A stretch of DNA of 30,100 nucleotides. Source: a virus. The position numbers were made by a program, and so were the translations under genes. This document shows, one piece after another, positions 26,161 to 30,100 of this stretch. The DNA lies in IMG/VR virus record IMGVR_UViG_3300021379_002270, positions 1-30,100 of that record. One strand, given 5' to 3'. The notes below the pieces were generated by a model. The model worked only from the letters and a program-made list of their open reading frames with translations. It was not told the DNA's origin and did no database searches. The first letter of the stretch is position 1. Each line of letters starts with the position of its first letter.

Positions 26161-27002
26161 TGGCAAAACCATCAACAAGACAAGGACTTATTGATTATTG
26201 TTTGAGAAAATTAGGTGCACCAGTTTTGGAGATTAATATTGCTGAAGAGCAAATCGATGATCTTGTAGATGATGCTTTACAACTTTTTCAGGAAAGACAT
26301 TTTGATGGTGTTTATCCAACATTTTTAAAATATCAGATAACTCAACAAGATATTGATAGAGGAAGAGCAAAAGGAATTGATGGTGTTGGTATAGTTAGTA
26401 CTTCGGCATCTTCAAATATTGATGGATCAAATATATCTTTTAATTACTATGAAAATAGTAACTATTTACAAGTTCCTGATCATGTAATTGGTATCAATAA
26501 AGTATTTCATTTTGAAGGGTCTAATTCCATTTCAAGTGGAATGTTTAGTGTAAAATATCAATTATTTTTAAATGATATTTATTATTGGGGATCAGTTGAA
26601 CTATTGACATATGCAATGACAAAGACATATTTAGAAGATATTGACTTTCTATTGACAACTCAAAAACAAATTAGATTTAATAAAAGGCAAAATAGATTAT
26701 ATTTGGATATTGATTGGTCTAGTGTTAAAGTAGGGCAATATTTAGTAATTGATTGTTATAGAATGATGGATCCAAATGATTATTCTAATGTTTGGAATGA
26801 TTCTTTTTTAAAGCAATATTTAACTGCATTGATAAAAAGACAATGGGGACAAAATTTAATAAAATTCCAAGGAGTAAAACTTCCTGGAGGAGTTGAGTTA
26901 AATGGTAGGCAATTATTTGATGATGGTCAGCGAGAACTTGAATCAATAGAACAAAAAATGACTTCTACTTACGAATTACCACCATTAGATATGATTGGAT
27001 GA
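26160..27002 (+). CDS. 13: Neck protein gp13
   Basis: This is a homologue of T4 gp13, which with gp14 completes the head after packaging and forms the neck to which the tail attaches. The N-terminal block MAKPSTRQGLIDYCLRKLGA, then VLEINIAEEQIDDLVDDALQ and FQERHFDG, is characteristic of gp13 in marine T4-like phages. The length of 280 aa is close to T4 gp13 (309 aa). Tyr- and Trp-rich strands follow (YYWGSVELLTYAM; RLYLDIDWSSVKVGQYLVID), with a C-terminal helix QRELESIEQKM. Its ATG overlaps the stop of the 54-aa ORF and six bases separate it from gp14, so gp13 and gp14 are presumably made together. No beta-module extension is seen here, unlike in gp14. Confidence 0.9.
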   Translation: MAKPSTRQGLIDYCLRKLGAPVLEINIAEEQIDDLVDDALQLFQERHFDGVYPTFLKYQITQQDIDRGRAKGIDGVGIVSTSASSNIDGSNISFNYYENSNYLQVPDHVIGINKVFHFEGSNSISSGMFSVKYQLFLNDIYYWGSVELLTYAMTKTYLEDIDFLLTTQKQIRFNKRQNRLYLDIDWSSVKVGQYLVIDCYRMMDPNDYSNVWNDSFLKQYLTALIKRQWGQNLIKFQGVKLPGGVELNGRQLFDDGQRELESIEQKMTSTYELPPLDMIG

Positions 27003-27008
27003 TAAATT

Positions 27009-28472
27009 ATGTTAAATCCATTTTTTCTCCAAGGATCTAAGTCAGAACAAAATTTAATACAAGATTTAGTAAATGAACATCTAAAAATATATGGTGTTGA
27101 TGTATACTATCTTCCAAGACGTTATGTTACTGAAAAAACAGTTATAAAAGAAGTAATAGAATCAGAATTTTCAAATGCTTTTCCTATTGAAGCTTACTTA
27201 GACACATATGAGGGATATTCTGGACAAGGAACAATTTTATCAAAATTTGGAATTCAAGAACTTGACGATTTAGTATTAATAATATCAAAAGAAAGATATG
27301 AAAATTATATTGAACCATTAATAAAAAATATACCAGATATAAAATTATCAGATAGACCTAAAGAAGGAGATTTAATCTATTTTCCTTTAGGAGACAAATT
27401 ATTTGAAATTAAATATGTTGAGCATGAAAAACCTTTTTATCAACTACAAAAAAATTATGTTTATGAGTTAAGATGTGAACTCTTTAGATATGGTGATGAA
27501 ATTGTTGATACTAGTATTGATTTTATTGATGATAATACATCAGAGGAAGGATATATTCAAACATTACAAATGGTTGGATTTGGATCAACAGCTTCTGCAA
27601 TAACTTCGATTGTTAGTGGTGGAGTTACATATGTTTCAGTTACAAACAGGGGATCTGGATATACATCTACACCATCTGTTATATTTTCTTTACCTTTACA
27701 ACCAGTACCACCATCAATAATACCTCCAAATGAAAAATCTAGAGCTACAGGAATAGCTACAATGATTTCTGGAATTGTGGATTTGTGTGAAACTGATTCG
27801 AATTTATTAAGAGTTCAAGGTGTAAATATTATAAACCCAGGATTTGGATACACTACACCACCTATGGTCAATTTTATTGGAGGTGGAGGATCTGGTGCTG
27901 AAGCAAAATCTTATATTGGTGATGGTGTTGTTGGAATCATAACGGTTACTGATGGTGGAAGTGGGTACTCTACTCCTCCATTAGTAACTTTTTCTTCTCC
28001 TGGAATTGGAACTACAGCACTAACAATAACAGCTACTGGATATGCCTCAATTAATTCTTCAGGATCAGTTACTGGAATATATCTAACTAATTCTGGATTA
28101 GGATATACAGTTTCACCTACAATTACAATTTCAAGTCCACAAACAATAGTTGGATCTGGATCATACTTATTTAATGAAACTGTGGTTGGATCATCAAGTG
28201 GAGTAACCGCAAGGGTTAAATCTTGGGATATTGTTAAAAATATTTTAGAAGTTTCAAATATTGATGGAATTTTTACTCCAGGAGAAATTTTAGTTGGTCA
28301 AAAATCTGGTTCAAATTACTTATTAAAAACTGTTTTTACAGATAACCTTTCAGATAACCTTTCAAATGACAATTATAATGGAAAAGATAAATATGCCGAT
28401 AACAATCAAATAGAAATAGAGTCAGATTTAATATTGGATTTTAGTGAAAAAAATCCTTTTGGAACACCTTAA
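27009..28472 (+). CDS. 14: Neck protein gp14 with long beta-repeat C-terminal extension, 487 aa
   Basis: The first 190 residues or so are a T4 gp14-type neck protein: MLNPFFLQGSKSEQNLIQDL, VYYLPRRYVTEKTV, and the distinctive YVYELRCELFRYGDE (about 150-164). T4 gp14 has 256 aa, whereas this one has 487. The extra C-terminal part contains four or five G-x-GY repeats (NRGSGYTSTPSV, NPGFGYTTPPMV, DGGSGYSTPPLV, NSGLGYTVSPTI; about 198-377). An SSG module follows (VVGSSSGVTARVKSWD, about 391-406), then a polar tail with a 12-bp tandem duplication (NLSDNLSN). The same modules occur in the tail proteins upstream, so the neck may be decorated with them. The start lacks a clear Shine-Dalgarno sequence. 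Confidence 0.9.
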   Translation: MLNPFFLQGSKSEQNLIQDLVNEHLKIYGVDVYYLPRRYVTEKTVIKEVIESEFSNAFPIEAYLDTYEGYSGQGTILSKFGIQELDDLVLIISKERYENYIEPLIKNIPDIKLSDRPKEGDLIYFPLGDKLFEIKYVEHEKPFYQLQKNYVYELRCELFRYGDEIVDTSIDFIDDNTSEEGYIQTLQMVGFGSTASAITSIVSGGVTYVSVTNRGSGYTSTPSVIFSLPLQPVPPSIIPPNEKSRATGIATMISGIVDLCETDSNLLRVQGVNIINPGFGYTTPPMVNFIGGGGSGAEAKSYIGDGVVGIITVTDGGSGYSTPPLVTFSSPGIGTTALTITATGYASINSSGSVTGIYLTNSGLGYTVSPTITISSPQTIVGSGSYLFNETVVGSSSGVTARVKSWDIVKNILEVSNIDGIFTPGEILVGQKSGSNYLLKTVFTDNLSDNLSNDNYNGKDKYADNNQIEIESDLILDFSEKNPFGTP

Positions 28473-28475
28473 TCT

Positions 28476-28483
28476 GTTAAATA
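28476..28483 (+). promoter_or_regulatory. Candidate late promoter (GTTAAATA) for gp15
   Basis: GTTAAATA lies in the 34-base gap between gp14 and gp15. It has two mismatches to T4 TATAAATA but keeps the TAAATA core common to late promoters of marine T4-like phages. The gap is one of the longest in the structural cluster, which supports a regulatory role. Confidence 0.4.
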
Positions 28484-28506
28484 AGTAAAGACTATTTTCT
28501 AATAAC

Positions 28507-29502
28507 ATGTTTGAATATTTTTATAACGAAATTTTTCGTAGAACAATCATTGGATTTGGTACATTATTTAATCAAATTCAAATAAAAAAAGTAGATGAAT
28601 CTGGAAATACTTCTTCTATAATAAAAGTTCCTTTAGCATATGCTTCTACACAAAAATTTCTTGCTAGACTTGAGCAACAATCGGATTTAAATAAACCAGT
28701 TCAAATATCATTACCAAGAATGTCATTTGAAATGGTTGGTTTATCATATGATTCCCAAAGAAAATCTACAACTACTCAAACATTTGTTTCAAAATCAACA
28801 TCAAATTCTAAAGAAGTAAAAAAGACTTACTTACCAGTACCTTATAATATGTCTTTTGAGTTATCAATTTATACTAAACATAATGATGATATGCTGCAAA
28901 TTGTTGAGCAAATTTTACCATACTTTCAACCAGCATATACTTTAAGTATTAATTTAGTAGATACTATAGGAGAAAAAAGAGATATACCTATCATCTTAGA
29001 TAGTATTAATATGGAAGATAATTATGAGGGAGATTTTTCTGAAAGAAGGGCTTTAATATACACTTTAAGATTTACTGCAAAAACTTATGTATTTGGTCCT
29101 GTTTCAAAAGATGTTACAAAAGATATTGTCAAAAAAGTTTCTATTGGATTTGTTGCAGATGGATCAACTAGAGATGTTACTTATTCATCTCAACCTGTTG
29201 CAACTAAAAATTATACAGGTACTGTAACAACTATTTTGGAGTCTGATATTCAAATTGGAGATACTACCATTGAAGTTGTAGATTCTTCAACTATTGAAAA
29301 TAATTCATATATTACTGTTGATAATGAAACTATGCAAATTTTAAGTAAAGATGGAAATAAATTAAATGTTATAAGAGGATCTTATAACACAGAAATATCC
29401 ATTCATGTTTCCGGAACAAATGTTTATAAAATTACTGAAGAAGATAATAGTTTAATCGAATTTGGGGATGATTTTGGTTTTGGTGGATTTGACATAATTT
29501 GA
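28507..29502 (+). CDS. 15: Tail completion / sheath stabiliser gp15
   Basis: This is a homologue of T4 gp15, whose hexamer caps the tail tube and sheath and joins the tail to the neck. Matches to T4 gp15 are strong: MFEYFYNEIFRR at the N-terminus (T4 MFGYFYNSSFRR), QIQIKK, VPLAYASTQKF, and the nearly invariant DDMLQIVEQILPYFQPAYT (residues 127-145). The length of 331 aa exceeds T4 gp15 (272 aa). The excess is a C-terminal module at about 253-300 (ITVDNETMQILSKDGNKLNV, then IRGSYNTEISIH) of the kind also found in the giant tail proteins. A candidate late promoter lies upstream and there is no Shine-Dalgarno sequence. Ten bases separate it from gp16. Confidence 0.94.
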   Translation: MFEYFYNEIFRRTIIGFGTLFNQIQIKKVDESGNTSSIIKVPLAYASTQKFLARLEQQSDLNKPVQISLPRMSFEMVGLSYDSQRKSTTTQTFVSKSTSNSKEVKKTYLPVPYNMSFELSIYTKHNDDMLQIVEQILPYFQPAYTLSINLVDTIGEKRDIPIILDSINMEDNYEGDFSERRALIYTLRFTAKTYVFGPVSKDVTKDIVKKVSIGFVADGSTRDVTYSSQPVATKNYTGTVTTILESDIQIGDTTIEVVDSSTIENNSYITVDNETMQILSKDGNKLNVIRGSYNTEISIHVSGTNVYKITEEDNSLIEFGDDFGFGGFDII

Positions 29503-29512
29503 GGTAATACTT

Positions 29513-29965
29513 ATGGATAAAAGTTTTGAACAACTAGACAATATTTTTAATGTATCTTCAGATATTGTAGATTCATCTATAGAATCAGAAAATAACTCTA
29601 AAATTACTATTAACAAAGAATTAGAAAAAAATAAATTAAAAACTGATGATATTGAAAAAGATTATGAATACACTAGAGGTAATTTATATTCAATAATTGA
29701 GAAGGGACAAGAAGCAATAAATGGTGTTCTTGAACTGGCACAAGAAACAGAATCTCCAAGAGCATATGAAGTTCTTGGACAATTAATTAAAAATGTATCA
29801 GATACTACAGATAAACTATTAGATCTTCAGAAAAAAATTAAGGATATTGATGAAAATAATGGATCTAATGGTCCAACAAATGTTACAAATGCTCTCTTCA
29901 TTGGATCAACAGCGGAATTATCTAAACTACTAAAACAGCAGAAAAATGTTGAAGAAAGTCAATAA
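29513..29965 (+). CDS. 16: Terminase small subunit gp16
   Basis: This is a homologue of T4 gp16, the small terminase, which forms rings, recognises DNA and stimulates the gp17 packaging motor. The core SPRAYEVLGQLIKNVSD (about residues 81-97), followed by KLLDLQKKIKDI, corresponds to the central coiled-coil block of T4 gp16 (SPRHMEVFATLM, then LKLHKDMKDI). The C-terminal NALFIGSTAELSKLL (about 126-140) corresponds to T4 NATVFMGSPTELM. The length is 150 aa against 164 aa in T4. Unlike most neighbours it has a good Shine-Dalgarno sequence (TGAGG, eight bases before the ATG) just after the gp15 stop. The order gp15-gp16 is as in T4. Confidence 0.92.
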   Translation: MDKSFEQLDNIFNVSSDIVDSSIESENNSKITINKELEKNKLKTDDIEKDYEYTRGNLYSIIEKGQEAINGVLELAQETESPRAYEVLGQLIKNVSDTTDKLLDLQKKIKDIDENNGSNGPTNVTNALFIGSTAELSKLLKQQKNVEESQ

Positions 29966-29968
29966 AAG

Positions 29969-29976
29969 TATAAATA
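29969..29976 (+). promoter_or_regulatory. T4-type late promoter (TATAAATA) after gp16
   Basis: This is a perfect TATAAATA four bases after the gp16 stop and 29 bases before the next ATG (30005), the second perfect intergenic match in the window. It probably starts transcription of the packaging and tail genes that follow. Confidence 0.75.
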
Positions 29977-30004
29977 TTAAAAGATTCAAGTAGAATATTG
30001 TACT

Positions 30005-30100
30005 ATGTCATCAAATAAATCCGATCATGAATATTCTATGGCAAGGTCTGAACTTGCTACTATTGAAAAAGCAGTAAAAAGATTAAAGTCTAAAGTGAAG
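30005..30100 (+). CDS. Start of a gene after gp16 (partial, cut by window end)
   Basis: The open frame from the ATG at 30005 runs off the window after 32 codons. It begins MSSNKSDHEYSMARSELATI and continues with a Lys-rich helical stretch (EKAVKRLKSKVK). In T4 the gene after gp16 is gp17, the large terminase, but this N-terminus does not look like gp17 as I know it. It is more like a small helical protein sometimes found between gp16 and gp17 in marine T4-like phages. A perfect late promoter lies just upstream and there is no Shine-Dalgarno sequence. Identity is undecided. Confidence 0.6.
   Translation, partial: MSSNKSDHEYSMARSELATIEKAVKRLKSKVK

Noticed and set aside
2338-29500. Other TATAAATA-like strings inside coding regions
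   Set aside because: In such AT-rich DNA these occur often by chance; only motifs in gene gaps with a start codon closely downstream were kept.
1-30100. tRNA genes, rRNA, integrase, transposase, homing endonuclease or defence genes
   Set aside because: Looked for and not seen; the long open frames are all virion proteins or the glycosyltransferase-like gene.

Overview
The window looks like part of the late virion-assembly cluster of a strongly AT-rich T4-like myovirus (contractile-tailed dsDNA phage). The gene order is recognisable from protein motifs: gp25 - gp6 - gp7-like giant - unassigned 1037-aa virion protein - gp8 - 2556-aa DUF4815-type protein - two small ORFs - gp13 - gp14 - gp15 - gp16 - start of a further gene. 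This follows the order of the T4 late cluster (25/6/7/8 ... 13/14/15/16/17), with very long proteins in the gp7 slot and in the slot T4 uses for gp9-gp12 and wac. The low GC, the YHYH-domain and DUF4815 tail proteins, and the style of the small ORFs are typical of marine T4-like phages (cyanophages, pelagiphages). The host cannot be read from this window.

Layout. Positions 1-157 hold a tandem array of a 14-bp unit that begins at or before the window edge. From 195 to 2310 there is a mosaic of small genes with good ribosome-binding sites (26, 45, 69, 54, 44 and 81 aa), one apparently interrupted small ORF, and a 277-aa glycosyltransferase-like gene behind a sigma70-type promoter. From 2336 to the end every gene is on the + strand and tightly packed. 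These genes are more AT-rich, mostly lack Shine-Dalgarno sequences, and are punctuated by T4-type late promoters (TATAAATA and variants), several overlapping the stop codon of the previous gene. Three giant ORFs (4659-13376, 13385-16498, 18085-25755) fill about 19.5 kb of the 30.1 kb.

How the genes work together. gp25, gp6, the gp7-like protein and gp8 would form the baseplate wedge. The 1037-aa and DUF4815 proteins are probably peripheral baseplate or fibre components that contact the host. gp13 and gp14 form the neck, gp15 caps the tail tube and sheath, and gp16 is the small terminase that starts DNA packaging.

The most interesting content is inside the virion proteins. At least four short beta-type sequence modules recur across several proteins, including extensions or insertions in the core proteins gp8, gp14 and gp15. 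The gp7-like giant carries a YHYH domain and a C-terminal triplication. The DUF4815 protein has a 56-residue segment in which 33 residues are Tyr or Trp. I did not find a defence island, CRISPR array, RNA gene, integrase or other obviously new enzymatic system.
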